From Hermatobates lingyangjiaoensis (Eukaryota; Arthropoda; Insecta; Hemiptera; Hermatobatidae), in NCBI GenBank assembly GCA_026182355.1, contig JAPFBL010000007.1, positions 1,488,001-1,552,000 of the forward strand: a stretch of DNA of 64,000 bases. The letters are read 5' to 3'. The notes beneath the pieces are model-generated. The model was given only the letters and a program-made list of their open reading frames with translations, was not told where the DNA came from and did no database searches. The translations under genes and the position numbers were made by a program. Of this stretch, positions 1 to 11,064 are shown piece after piece (position 1 is the stretch's first letter; every line of letters begins with the position of its first letter).

Positions 1-127
1 ACTTGATTGTTTAGCTAATTTCACAATGTAACTTCTCCACTTCTTCAAACATTCACTCACATCTTCTCCATATACTCTTCTTATATCCTCATAAAAACCC
101 ATATTTCTTCTTATATAAACCCAAATG

Positions 128-422
128 TATATATAACAGATTCAATAATATATCGACCGTTTGATAGAATAGGTGTGTTCTCTAATCGGGGTTCGGTCAA
201 TTTTCCAGGATAAAAAATCAAACTCTCGTTGCCAACGTTTCGGTTTTATTTAAAACCTTTTTCATAGGCCTCATTTGTAGGCCTATGAAAAAGGTTTTAA
301 ATAAAACCGAAACGTTGGCAACGAGAGTTTGATTTTTTATCCTGGAAAATTGACCGAACCCCGATTAGAGAACACACCTATTCTATCAAACGGTCGATAT
401 ATTATTGAATCTGTTATATATA
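128..422. repeat. Family A foldback: near-perfect palindrome, 144-bp arms
   Basis: Left arm 128-271 and right arm 279-422 are reverse complements base for base around a 7-nt loop (272-278). Both outer ends run into TA-rich sequence. The right arm contains an A/T stem (GGTTTT / AAAACC) followed by GAAAC and GTTGGC, the same layout as the stem II-GAAA part of the hammerhead-like motifs elsewhere in the window. Inferred to be a terminal repeat of a Penelope-like element in inverted dimer form. A generic foldback transposon is the alternative. Confidence 0.8.
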
Positions 423-442
423 TATATATATATGTGTGTGTA

Positions 443-501
443 TTCAAACCACAATAAGAAATGGGATAAAAGATATTGGTCTTTTCTTATTGTGGTTTGA
501 A
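443..501. repeat. Family B foldback stub
   Basis: 19-bp inverted arms (443-461 and 483-501) carry the family B end motif CAAACCACAATAAGAAA. The ribozyme-like core found in longer family B copies is missing from the short loop. It starts just after a (TA)n(TG)n tract at about 419-440. Confidence 0.7.
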
Positions 502-519
502 CACTGATTGTTATTTCAC

Positions 520-3500
520 GTTGAGTTTTTTCTGTTTCTATTTGTTTTTCATTGTTGAAATTGACACACTAAATATATTGTACCCAACATGGAGATAGAT
601 CAGGTTTTTCCCAGGCTGGATAAAACTGGAACGCAAGAGACGTTGGAATTTTATTTAAAGCTTTCTTAATTTACAGTATGTAAAATTAAAATGATACCAT
701 AATAAACTTTTTTAATTTCATCCAACCTGGAAAAATAACTTTACGATTCAAGTTTGAAATATTGAGTCAAAGAGTGGAATGGTTGTTTAACACATTTAAT
801 TTATTTCTAGTGAGAAAGAGTGGGAGGATATGGGTGAGTGATAGAAAGTGAGTGAGTTGATGCGTGTAAATGCTTACATCGTGAGCTCAGTAAGAACCAG
901 CATGGCTTCAAGAGGTTCTTTGGTTTGTAGTTACTCCTGATACGCATTATTGATTAAACAACATCGACGTTGATTTATGCTAATAAAATTATTTAATATG
1001 ATTGCATAATATACATATTATTATTTAATATGATTATATGGTATATGCAAAAAAAAAAATCACTTCTGAAAAATAAGGTACTTTAAAATTGTCAAATTAC
1101 TTTATAATAAAATGAAGAGCCGGCAATCTATGGTTTGGAAGTGAATATTAGGTAACATTATTTTATATATTGTTAAAAGTTAGAAAAAAGAATGAAGTTT
1201 TTAATCAAACGATGGGACAGAGGTTGTAACTGTAGGAAAAGCAGGTACGGCAGACTAATTTAATGGCGAAACAGTCAAATATAAAGCGCTATTTGGATTA
1301 GAATCTTGAGGTCTCCCATGTTTCTCGTGTGAGTAGTTTCAACCTATATGTGAAATTGATCAAGACTAAACTGTGGTCATGTTCAATGGACTACAGTTAT
1401 CATAATGTTAGTGAGAAATATTGAATTCATCAGAGGTTAGGTTCATAGTAATGATTGTAAATTATAATATCAATAAGAATACTCAAAAATGCTTGCTCTT
1501 ATTTAATCTATGTATTTAGTTTCATTTAGCGAAATAATATTTTTATGATGCTACTTGTTAAAAAGGCTCTCGATTTATGAACTAATTGAATAGACTACTG
1601 AAAAGTTATTTTATGTTTCGGTTTAAAAGTTTAGAGTTCGTAATTAAAAATCATTCCATTTATCTTCAAAAAAGTTTTTTCTGTAACTTGTTGGAAGTGA
1701 AGTTTGCTTCATACTGTTTGTACAGCCTCGGTATGGTCAAGAGCTCTGCGTCTTATTAGAACTACTGATTCTCACGTGAGTGCCTTCAGTGGCCACTCCG
1801 TGCCCCTGGGCACCACTCCAGTTGACCTCCTGATGGATGTAGTCCTAATGCCAAGGTTATGTAGACCTGGTTGAATCCTGTGATCACTTGAGAAACTAGT
1901 GCGGTACCTACTTGAGAAGCAGATACATTAACCTTCAATTACCTTGGTGAGAAGGAAGTGGCGACCTATATCACTGGTATTTCACCTCTGAAAGGAGGCG
2001 TGCATTAGTTGATTTGTGCATTAACTACTTGAGCAGCTAGCCTAACAGATTCAATCTGAAGTATCATGCCAATGCACAGTAAACAGCATTAGCGCATAAA
2101 GACGTGAATGTGCCCGCGCATCACTCTGTGTTCCCATTATCTGCTGATGGCTGTGGTGCGTAAACACGCTTCAGTTCATCTGTCCCACAAGTTCAGCTTT
2201 CCTTCTGTAAGATTAGTCATTAATCTCACAATTTCCTAAGGAACTGGAAAGAGATAGCCACCCTTTTTGTTCTAAAAGTTCTAGTTGTTCTAAAAACTAT
2301 TTAGAGCAATACTGACTGAGTCACATTTGCTAAACAACTGCCCTGAACAAATAGAACAAAGAGCCACACATAGTAACAGTTGCAATGACATTTGATATGG
2401 AATACATGCTGTAGACTTTTTTTTTAAACCTGCTGGAGTCTACAGAGAACCATATACGGCCGTTTAATAGAGTTTCACTCCCTTCATGTGTTGTTTCTCT
2501 CCAAGGGAAGGAAGTGATGATCAGTTGGGAAAGTGCAAACATTAATAATATTACTCAGTTAATTATTTAACGTTAATTAATTAGTTGCCATTATCTGTGT
2601 ATATGTATATTTATGATGTCACAAAGGCCATGGTAGTATAAAATGCGGTGATGACCGATTACTCTAAGTCTATGGATGACTTGCGCAGGCTTCCCAGAGG
2701 ACTGCTAGTGGGATATACTTAGATTTATTATCAGGGGGCTACAGGCCTCAGATAACAAAAGCACTGCGATAGAGTCTCAAAACTGCGTTTTCGTAAATCA
2801 ATCCTAGTGTTTATAAACTCTATAGACTTCATTTATTGAAGATAAATATAAATATAATATTATTTCAATAAAAATGTAATTTACACAAACTGAAATGTTT
2901 CCTAGTCTGTCAGAAATTGCGTAGAATATTTTAAAAGACTTTTTTAAAAACTATGGCGGTAAGCAAACTTGATTTGTTTAATTCAATTTTACTGCACATT
3001 ATCTCTAACAGTGAATAAGCATCCCATTGTGTTTATTTCACACTGCTGGTTGTCATTATATTTCAACTTGTTCAAACAGCATTTTGCATAGTATATTAAT
3101 AACTCTGCCTAGAAGAATGTATAATTAATTAGCAAACTGAGCCTCTGCCTCTCAAAAGGAATAGTCCGCACAGTATGTATAAACTAATAATAGCTACTTC
3201 GGAGATATTCATACTCCATTCATTCGAAGAGTTTCCTCGTATTGGTTAGGTAGGCTAAAATGTTAATAGGACAAATAATGTCAATGTAAAAGCATAATTC
3301 CTGGTCTTACTTGCAAAGGATATTAGGAATAATCTATCCTTGACCATAACTCATTGACTGAATGTTCATTAATAACCTTGGAAACTGCACAATGTTTTTA
3401 TAAATAAAATGACCAATTGAAGCCAATCATAGCTTGAATATTGACCCGTGTGTCTCCCTAGATACATATGAACAGTTCAAAGTCACATCTAGAAAGCATT

Positions 3501-3660
3501 GAGATCAACTTACGATTGCATTTAGCAGGTGGAAAATGCAATGCTTGTGTGAAGTATGTCTGAAGAGTAGCAATGAAGGCAGGCAGACTTGAAAATCATC
3601 ACCAAAACCATGCAGTGCAAGGCACACTACTGGCCTTGGTGGGAAGCACACCCACACAAA
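520..3660. other. Intergenic or intronic stretch, no gene recognised
   Basis: No reading frame with recognisable domains. The segment around 1725-2240 is less AT-rich than its surroundings but is broken by stops in all frames examined. No confident repeat match to the rest of the window was noticed. Confidence 0.5.
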
Positions 3661-3662
3661 CA

Positions 3663-3792
3663 GAGAGAAGCACAGAGATATAAAAAAAACGTCAAAAGCG
3701 ACTTTAGTGACCTCAAAACATAGAAGCCAGTCAAAATCTCGACATGGAATTTTTTCATGATTACTATACTTTTAGTAAGGTAGAAAGTTACT
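3663..3792 (-). repeat. Fragment of the 1.6-kb non-coding repeat (family G)
   Basis: On the minus strand this matches the left part of the copy starting at about 11807: a TATAGT-like edge, then TGAAAAAATTC, then GAGATTTTGAC, TGTTTTGAGGTC and a stretch ending in GACGTTTTT, in the same order and spacing. Only the outer ~130 bp are present. Confidence 0.65.
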
Positions 3793-3923
3793 TGTGAAAG
3801 GAATATGGATATGTGAGCTATATCAGAAAAAGATTTTAATTAGTAAAGGTGCATATTTTTAAGCAAAGAATTGCAAAATCCAATAAACGCCTATTGATTA
3901 TTTTAAATTTTTTTCTTAAATCT

Positions 3924-3956
3924 ACTATAATGGAACACCATAAATTCCATTATAGT
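3924..3956. repeat. Short inverted repeat
   Basis: 12-bp perfect arms (ACTATAATGGAA) around a 9-nt loop. No attached element recognised. Confidence 0.5.
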
Positions 3957-4164
3957 TATAATCTATTGATAATTTCCTATAACAATACCGATGGTTTTTA
4001 CAAAAAACTGTATCAGCACGGTTTGTTAGGAATGAATGAAGAGAGGCGCCTACACGGAGAAATGTATTTATTGATTGTATCAAACAAGTCCTTATACTTG
4101 ATCAATACTTTGATATATTTCAGTCAACTAATATGAACTCAAATTATAATAGCAAGTTAGAAAC

Positions 4165-4530
4165 TTAGAGTAGGAGAGAAAGGGAAAGAGGGAGAGAAAG
4201 AGAGAGAAAATAGCAAAGAGGCTGAGAAAGAGAGTAATCCAAGGTGATGGACAGTAGAGTGCTAAGTGATAATGTAATATAAATGAATTTCAAAACAAAA
4301 CTTTATATGTATTTGGATCCATACATATTTGAAATCATGTATGTGGAAGTTGGAACCTGTATATCTTTAAAACTATTTACAATAATTGCTGTCTCCACTT
4401 GTTGCCTAAGGGCATATAGAACAAAAGGTGATAGAGAGAGAGGGAAGAGAAAGAAAGGTAAGGAAAGGAACAGTGATAGAGTGGGAGGAGGGGGGGGATA
4501 GGATAGGTGAAAGGGATAGTGTGGGGGGAG
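4165..4530. repeat. Purine-rich (GA) low-complexity tracts
   Basis: Two GA-rich blocks (about 4168-4235 and 4428-4530) separated by ordinary AT-rich DNA. The second ends in G runs. Frames reading through it give only Arg/Lys/Glu/Gly-rich peptides and are not credible genes. Confidence 0.7.
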
Positions 4531-4899
4531 GGTTATTACATAACCAATGGTAAGTCAAAACCTTTGGTATATATTACTTTCAGAGGAGCCCAATGGGCCA
4601 GCCTCTCACGATAGTTCTCGGGACCATTTCCTACTGGTCTTATAAGTTAGCTAATTAACTTTAAAGACATCATCAGTAGAAAGAGCTCTGATACCAAAGT
4701 ATATACTGTAAACCTGAGTAAGACCGAGTAGACTAGATAATTGCGTCAAGTGAAAGGGTAAGAATACCTGTACCTGTGCTGCACTGATTCAGTCATGGCA
4801 ACACTGTCAGAGTTCCATTTATTGCTTTGCAACTTTTGCAATAAAGCATTTCTTATTAGTGCTAAAGATAAATAATACTCCGCTCTACTTTGTCTCCAT

Positions 4900-4937
4900 A
4901 ACTCGACCAGTTTCAGACATATCCGTCATCAGGAGCT
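4900..4937 (-). ncRNA. Hammerhead-ribozyme-like motif, complete layout
   Basis: Read on the minus strand: stem I AGCTC (4937-4933) pairs with GAGTT (4904-4900, one G-U). The conserved core CTGATGA is at 4932-4926. A weak stem II (GGA/TCT, one extra base) follows, then GAA, then a two-bp stem III (AC/GT with loop TG) and C at the cleavage position 4905. Short stem III is typical of hammerheads reported in Penelope-like retroelements. The weak stem II suggests decay. Seen: motif and pairings. Inferred: ribozyme origin. Confidence 0.5.
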
Positions 4938-5689
4938 CTTGTTGTTTATTTACTTACATAAGACAATGTATTTTTCTAATAATATTTTTGACCTCTATAG
5001 CAGTCCTCCCAAAATCAAGATGAAAAATCACTCAATATTTAATAATTTCATTTCGTAGCCTACTACAGATTCAAGAAATTAGTATTCTTTTGTTTCATTT
5101 TGATATTGCAGATTTAATCAAATATAGATATATTTTATGAATAGTAGGTCATTCAAAATAACCTGAAGAAACAAGTCAATAGTTTTCTAAACAATTCCTT
5201 ACAATAGTAGGACTTATGTTTACTTTATAATAAAAAAAAATGAATTATGTTAGCGTGAACACAAATAATTTGGTGGGTGTAGCCTGTTCATGCAGGATTT
5301 GCAGGTGATCCCAACGGACTCTACCTTATCTTCACACTCGAGTTGGTAGATAAGATACGCTGCTCAGGTGTGATTCCGCAAAACATTTCCTTTACTTTAC
5401 AGATAGATTGAAACATTCAGACATCGCTACTTCACAACATCGCTTACTCTTAACTCATTACTCTCTGGCTACTGCGTGCGTGTGCGTTCACACACATACA
5501 TACATATGCTTACTCAAACTCAAGTCTTAGGGCCTCAACCTTAATATAATTTCCAAAAACTTAAATGTTTTCAGAGGTGAGCTTATGCTAGAAGTACTTT
5601 TTTAAAATGCAGTCAATATTTTTGTTTCAGTAACCGTTATTCATCAGAGTCTATTTGGTGAAGTAAATATTCTGATGAAATAGATGTTC

Positions 5690-6131
5690 TGTCTATGAAA
5701 GACCTGATTGTCGTGTCTGTAAAACTGAAGATATTCAGGTATCATATAGGATTTGTCGGTTTTCTGTAAAAGATGTTTTTAGTTGGTTGTTCTGGAAGTT
5801 AACACTAACGTCTAGGAAATTTACGTTCTCGTTCATGGCTGTTTCTATAGTATATGTCAGGTAGGAGTTAGTTTCAAATGCAGCATTGACAAATTAAGAT
5901 GGCTGTATCTGTATCCACGACACAGCAATCGTAACGTACTTGTAATAAGTAGAGGAGTGTCATTCTGGGTTGTTTCTTATAATAATATTTTCTATACTCG
6001 TAATAACACATATAGTGGTTTGTGACTCCCAGTGGTGACCCCATAGCCACTCCAACTACTTGGAGATACATGGAACCATCAATGTGTGTGAGCGGGCTTT
6101 TTGTCATAGAATCTCTGAGCAATGCTTCCAT
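5690..6131 (-). pseudogene. Penelope-like element reverse transcriptase, degraded fragment
   Basis: Minus strand. The piece beginning near 6131 reads YLQVVGVAMGSPLG, matching the conserved YxQxxGVAMGSPLG block of Penelope-like RTs. It continues to a worn RYxxDCCVV segment where the catalytic YVDD should be, so the aspartate pair is disrupted. After a stop and a frame change at about 5875 the next frame reads NENVNFLDVSVN, equivalent to the downstream FLDV motif. A further shift gives FYRKPTN, the next PLE landmark. Order and spacing agree with a PLE RT palm and thumb. At least two frameshifts and several stops make it non-functional. No GIY-YIG endonuclease could be read next to it. It is the main coding evidence that the foldback repeats here belong to PLEs. 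Confidence 0.8.
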
Positions 6132-6509
6132 ATTTCTCTGTTGAACCTACCACCCAACTTTACTCTATATTTATATATATATATATATATTCTCAAATAT
6201 CTAAAACAAACTTCCAGTAACTTCCCGATGATGACTGATGTCCAATCCAAACATGTCAACCGAGAGAATAGTTAGTCCCTTACAATGTAAGAAGGAAGAG
6301 ACGAGGAAAGACTTCTGAAATCAGAAAAAATGTGTTATAAGCAAATTCGCGCGAAGCATGTTGATTCATTTAATAGTGCATGTTTCAAAGAAGAACTGCT
6401 TTCAAGTTTACAAATATGTATACATCTAAAGCATAGTAAGAAAGCATTAATGAGCCTTCTTCTTACTGTGTTTTGTACATTGATTGTGATTTCACAATAC
6501 GTACTTTGG

Positions 6510-6581
6510 TGATATTTATTTGTGATTGTGATATTTATTACAAATAAATTATTTTTCTTTATTTGAAATAAATATCACCAT
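6510..6581. repeat. Short inverted repeat, AT-rich
   Basis: 14-bp arms (GGTGATATTTATTT and its complement) around an AT-rich interior. Possibly a small foldback remnant. No family assignment. Confidence 0.4.
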
Positions 6582-6585
6582 CTAT

Positions 6586-6665
6586 ACAACAGAAAGATAT
6601 TTGTTAAGACCTTTCAGCCAATACAAATTGTCTTCGTCAAAGTCACACTCAAAATGCTCGAGTCT
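6586..6665 (-). repeat. Eroded family B unit
   Basis: On the minus strand it reads TTTGACGAAGACAA, an ATTGG half-stem, then TGAAAGGTCTT. This matches the order of the family B core (CTGACGAAGAC, stem II, GAAAGGTCTT) with substitutions, including loss of the first core C. Confidence 0.55.
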
Positions 6666-6884
6666 TACTGACCTAGACTAGTTGTTTTGTTTGAAAGATC
6701 TTAGTCCCATTTGGAACTGTATGGAAATTGATAGTGGTTCTTAAATATTTTATACATAAATTACAATAATAAAGGAACTAGAATGAAAAAAAAACATTAA
6801 AACTCACTTTGAAAAGATCGGCTCTTAATAGTCATCATAAGAAAAAGTGATATATGTGAGAGTAGCATAGTCAACTCTCTCTTT

Positions 6885-7001
6885 TGATATATATATATAT
6901 AGGTGTGTTCTCTAATCGGGGTTCGGTCAATTTTCCAGGATAAAAAATTAAACTCTCGTTGCAAACGTTTCGGTTTTATTTAAAACCTTTTTCATAGGCA
7001 G
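6885..7001 (+). repeat. Family A single arm next to a TA tract
   Basis: From 6901 the sequence repeats the left arm of the 128-422 palindrome almost exactly, from GGTGTGTTCTC to the TTTTTCATAGGC block. It is preceded directly by (TA)n and has no right arm. Confidence 0.85.
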
Positions 7002-7203
7002 AAGTAAGAATTTTTTTTTAACTAAGAAAATGAAATTTACATTATTTAAAGGAACAACAATGTTAACCGGACAAAACCTTCGACTAGACTTAGAAGTCTA
7101 GTATGTATGAAGTCTAGACTTAAAACGTTTCGCCAATGTATGAAACGTAATGAAAACTTGAAATGAGTCACTTCTAAGCAGTGTACAGACAAAATCATTA
7201 TTT

Positions 7204-7405
7204 TATTTATATAACAAATTCAATAATATATCAACCGTTGGATAGAATAGGTGTATAATGTAATCGGGATTCGGTCAATTTTCCAAGATCAAAATCAAAC
7301 TCTCAATGCCAACGTTTCGGTTTAAATAAAACCGAAACGTTGGCATTGAGAGTTTGATTTTGATCTTGGAAAATTGACCGAATCCCGATTACATTATACA
7401 CCTAT
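7204..7405. repeat. Family A palindrome, 77-bp perfect arms
   Basis: Arms 7247-7323 and 7329-7405 are reverse complements around loop AAATA. The left flank 7204-7246 continues family A sequence not mirrored on the right. The centre lies within the GAAAC/GTTTC part, so the turn-round point differs from that of the 128-422 copy. This suggests separate inversion events or differently truncated copies. Confidence 0.85.
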
Positions 7406-7460
7406 TTATTTATATAGATATAAATATATTGGTATATACAAAGCAGCAGATCTTATATAC

Positions 7461-7738
7461 ATATTTTGTTGAAAGTGATCGCAGTTTCTGCATTCACTTG
7501 TTGAATATGATTGTTGCTGCATATCATTGTTGAAAGCTTGTTAATTAGTGTAAAGTGAATATACATTTAGATCATGTTATTAAATTTCTTCCGTTCACTT
7601 GACCTATTTACCTGGAAATGTCATTGGGGAACCTGATTTATAGTTTTCCTACTACAATAAGGAAAACAGCCAGAAGGTTAGAATCTGTTAATAAAAAGTT
7701 GGTGAATGCAGAAACTGCGATCATTTTCAATAAAATAT
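7461..7738. repeat. Inverted repeat with 37-bp arms and ~200-bp interior
   Basis: Arms 7461-7497 and 7702-7738 share GCAGTTTCTGCATTCAC and its complement. The right arm runs into a (TA)n tract. The interior has no coding potential. The layout resembles the other foldbacks, but this family is seen only once here. Confidence 0.65.
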
Positions 7739-7779
7739 ATATATATATATAAAAATTAATATACAATGATTACACCAAA

Positions 7780-8095
7780 AAACCAATAAGAATGGAAAAA
7801 ACAAGACTTAAGACTCAAAACGTAAACAACGAGTCTTTCAAGTCAAAATCCCTAACTGAAGACCGCTTGTTACTTGGTATTGAAAGATTCTTCAGACTTA
7901 AAGGTTTATCACATTCCATATTGTGGCTGTAAATACATTGATTTTGTTTCACGTGTTTATGTGAAATTACTAATTTAATATTAATTAATAAAAAATTTCA
8001 ATAATAAAAGATGTAAACAACAATTAAATGATTTCAAACCAAATTTTATAAATGGTAAAACAAGACTAAGATCTTTCAACCGTAACAAAAAAAAA
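7780..8095. repeat. Eroded family B pieces
   Basis: 7790-7870 holds a damaged inverted pair with ACAAGACTTAAGA and ACTGAAGACCGCTTG, and 8055-8085 repeats ACAAGACTAAGATCTTTC. These are the recognisable family B words, without a complete core. Confidence 0.55.
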
Positions 8096-8096
8096 A

Positions 8097-8935
8097 TTGA
8101 TGTACAAACTAACAGAAGTATTTCAAAATGAAAGGTTGATATTGAAGTTTGTTTTTTTTTGTATTCTTTTAAATATACACACTAGTTTCACAAAGCATGT
8201 CAAAAGGAATATGAATAAAATATATCTCCCAATCACCTTGCTCCCTACCGTGCAGAATAACATTTTATTCTTTCTTCATATATGTTTTTCAAGTTTACTG
8301 AGACTTTGGAAATTAATTTAAATTAATTGTCAACAAGTTTGATATAATTTCTATTTATAGCAATGTTCAAATTAGGCCACTTCACATTTTTTGTCTATAT
8401 CTGAAATTGTTTTGTATATGATTTAAGTGAAATACCATGAATATTCATCTTTACGTTAAAATATATAATTAACACTGATAAAAGATTGTAAATGCATTAA
8501 GGGTAATAGATAATAATTAATGCCTACAGAATGCTCCCATTGTTATCAATTAGAATAACAAAGGAAGGTTGATGTGATAATGGTGTAAATCTGACTATTT
8601 TTAAGCGGCGTTGATTAAATTTTTCTACTTTTTCATCATTTCCCATCTAACTAATGGGATGTATACGAGTAGCTACTGCCAGTATCACTCTTGGTAAGGG
8701 TAAGACCGTCTCAAGATTTGACTGCACTTTATTTCGTGATCCTATAATTAGCCTTTGTAAAATATATTTACATCTTTTCCATAACTGCTTTTTAAGTAAA
8801 CATATTAGTATAGAGATTCTTTACCACATAATCAAAAATATATCCAATTTTGTAATAGAGAATAAGCTGCAGCGGATATCTATCTGTTTCTTTGTTATTT
8901 TTTATCAAACCCCTCCTTAGATTTTTTATGTAGGT
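8097..8935. other. AT-rich stretch, nothing recognised
   Basis: Short chance frames only; none shows a domain or a codon pattern different from its surroundings. Confidence 0.5.
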
Positions 8936-8984
8936 TCCATAGCCATATATATATATATATATATACCATGATAAACGAAAAATA

Positions 8985-9090
8985 GTCCGGCAGAACAGAT
9001 TACACTTAAAATAAACTGTGAGACATAGACAGAAACATAGGAAAGACTCACTTTTCAATATTTCGACCATAATGGCGGTCGTCCTTTTAT
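8985..9090 (-). repeat. Family C relative next to a TA tract
   Basis: On the minus strand a GACC/GGTC stem is followed by GAAATATTGAAAAGTGAG and CTGTCTATGTCTC. This parallels family C copies, which read stem, GAAATATAGTAGTGAG, then TTTCTGTTTC. (TA)n lies at 8944-8965. Confidence 0.5.
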
Positions 9091-9136
9091 GTATTTATGT
9101 ATGTATGATAGTATGATATCTGTATATATATATATA

Positions 9137-9220
9137 TGTTCAAACCACAATAAGAAATGGGAAAACAAGACTAAGATCTTTCAACCGTAACAAGCTGTCT
9201 TCGTCGGAGTCAAAAACCCA
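9137..9220 (-). repeat. Family B unit with hammerhead-like core
   Basis: Contains the full family B order on the minus strand. At 9211-9169 the core reads GACT, CCGACGA, a stem II with an ACAG/CGGT mismatch, GAAAGATCTT and AGTC. The core T at position 4 is replaced by C, so this copy would not be expected to cleave. Confidence 0.65.
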
Positions 9221-9303
9221 ACTGACTCCTTTCTATCCTCCTGATTACGAGGCCATCGAAATATAGTAGTGAGTTTCTGTTTCTTTTCTGTGTGTTCTTT
9301 ATG

Positions 9304-9305
<2 letters not shown>
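9221..9305 (+). repeat. Family C unit
   Basis: Reads CCTGATTACGAGG, CATCGAAATATAGTAGTGAG and TTTCTGTTTC, then ends at a long TA tract. Homologous to 17811-17890, 26578-26612 and the minus strand of 44305-44385. Confidence 0.7.

Positions 9306-9392
<87 letters not shown>
9303..9392. repeat. (TA)n(GT)n microsatellite
   Basis: About 16 TA units followed by about 26 GT units. A minus-strand frame through it encodes a His-Thr run that is an artefact. Confidence 0.95.
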
Positions 9393-9393
<1 letters not shown>

Positions 9394-9560
9394 GTTGAAT
9401 AGTATGCAATTTCATTTTTGTCCCTTTTTGGGTTAATTTTTTAGGTTTTCTAAAACTAGTTTTCCACCTTTCAGTTAATATGAAGAATTCACCAAACGAT
9501 TTATTGAAGAAATCCATTTCACTAATATAGGTGACAGAAAAAACAGTAAGATTAATGTAT
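9393..9560 (-). pseudogene. PLE-like N-terminal reading frame, family D-related copy
   Basis: Minus strand reading from about 9525 gives NKSFGEFF, then RWKTSFRKPKKLTQK and a further Lys-rich run. This aligns with the frame at 27049-27255 (TKSFGELV, QWKSLIRRLEKVSRK) and with the minus strand of 44405-44640. The C-terminal EGLLPxYTNIY block is lost and the frame runs into the GT microsatellite. The basic, helical region resembles the N-terminal segment of Penelope-like proteins, but that family assignment is inference. Confidence 0.55.
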
Positions 9561-9689
9561 AAAATTAAGTGTTTTAACGTCTCAGTTAACTTCAGAGAGT
9601 TAAAGCAATGACTAAAATATAAATTAACTAATATTAAAAAAAAAACTATAAACATTCAAATTATTAAGAGAGCTTTGCTCAGGTAAATT

Positions 9690-10430
9690 AATCAAACGAG
9701 CACCAGGGACTCAGCTTCCTACAACATCTGTTCGGCGAGTCATACTACGCCTTACATGCTACAGTCAGTCCACTACTTACAAGACTGATTAACCAGCTTG
9801 TTGTGCATTTTGCACTGTAATGCAAGAGACGTTGAAAGGTGACGGATTTTATTAACGATTTGTTTTAGCGATCAGGCAAACTTCCACTTAAATGGCGAAG
9901 TAAACAAGCATACCACCTATAGGATACTGGGAACCACATGAAATTCTTGTTCAGTATCCGTAAGATTCAAAGCCACCCGAAAGGTGACCGTGTTTTGTGC
10001 TTTGCCCAAAAAACAGATCAAAGGACCATTCATTTTTAGAAGAGCAACAGTAAAGGGTGTCACGCACCTTAACATACTGGAAAACTGGCAAATAAATAAG
10101 TAAGGAAGAATGCAAAGACTTGATTTTCGTAAAGGGCGTGGTGCTATCGCACTGGAGCTACAGGGATATACGGTATCTGAACACGCTGCCAGGCAGATGG
10201 ATTAGGTCTGGTGAGACGATGGCGCCTTATACTCTGATCCTAGGCCTCCAGACCTCACTCCATGCGATTTCTTTTGTTGGAGTTTTGTGAAAGAACTGGT
10301 CTATTTCTCCCATTCCAAAAGACTTTGATGAACTGAAATCCCGATTAACAGAAACTGTTGAAACTATTGACGTCGCAGTTTTTTTGGAAAGAATTGAACT
10401 ATCGACTTGATGTATGCCGCGTGATATTGA
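9690..10430 (+). pseudogene. Tc1/mariner-superfamily transposase, degraded
   Basis: A series of blocks in the right order but in different frames: HFHLNGEVNK near 9890; KVTVFCALPKKQIKGPFIF near 9985-10040; TVKGVTHLNILENW; DDGAL near 10218; SPDLTPCDFFCWSFVKELVY from about 10245; RLDELKSRLTETVETID-like sequence; and ELNYRLDVCR near 10395-10420. These are landmarks of mariner-type DDE transposases (SDEAHFHLNG, VxxWCAL, GPFFF, WPPRSPDLTPxDFFLWG). The first DDE region and the QQDGAPPH block are lost. Many stops and frameshifts make it a dead copy. No clear terminal inverted repeats were found. Confidence 0.85.
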
Positions 10431-10995
10431 GAAAGAGAGAGACATATAAATGGTAAGCATTTGGCTACAAGTAAGTGATAGAAAGAGAAAGAGAGGAAAA
10501 GCAGTAAAAAATATTGTATCCAAAAGTAAGAAATATAATGAATTTAGATAGAGAGAGGCATAGTGTGACAAATGGAGAAAAATGTTATTTAACAGGAGAA
10601 AGATACAGATACAGGCAGTAGAACATGGTTATATATAGAGTTATTGTTTGATAGAAAATGGGAGAGAGTAAGAGAGATAAAGAGAGGAATAGATATTATA
10701 TTGCGAGATTTAAGAAGAGAAATAGAGTGAGAAATGGTATAGTACTATTGAGGAGGCATGGGTAATAGGAGATACTTATAGAGTGGGATAGAGATAGAAA
10801 ATCAACATGATCGAGTGATTAACAAGGAGAGGAAGAGTGAGCTGTGAACCAATGACAAAGGAATATAGAGTAATATAAAAAGTGGAGATTTAAAGACGGT
10901 AGAAAATGGATAAATAGAGAGAGGGAGAAGTGAGAAAGAGGGTTAGAGGTTGTCGACGGACAGAAAGACTGATAGAGAGATTAAAGGACAGAGAG
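10430..10995. repeat. Purine-rich degenerate repeat tract
   Basis: About 560 bp of GA-rich DNA with recurring AGAGAGA, GATAGAGA and AGAAATGG words but no exact period. Composition and vocabulary resemble the 148-bp satellite at 13845-14880, so it may be an old relative. Frames on the minus strand are Ser/Leu-rich artefacts. Confidence 0.6.
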
Positions 10996-11018
10996 GATGA
11001 AGAGTTTCTATTAAACTA

Positions 11019-11064
11019 AGGCATTTAGAAATGGCTCTAAATTTAGAGCCATTTCTAAATGCCT
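11019..11064. repeat. Perfect 46-bp palindrome without loop
   Basis: Two 23-bp halves are exact reverse complements centred between 11041 and 11042 (CTCTAAATTTAGAG at the centre). Not linked to any other family seen. Confidence 0.8.

Noticed and set aside
128..422. CRISPR-like or phage-type repeat structures
   Set aside because: Palindromes are dispersed, differ in family and lack regular spacers; the splice-like signals and SINEs are eukaryotic.
3849..4136. 95-codon forward frame (also 45099-45380, 61062-61328)
   Set aside because: Composition follows AT-rich background and there is no recognisable domain or neighbouring signal.
9299..9400. His-Thr repeat protein on the minus strand
   Set aside because: Translation of a (GT)n microsatellite. 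Only the upstream part of that frame is kept, as a PLE-like relic.
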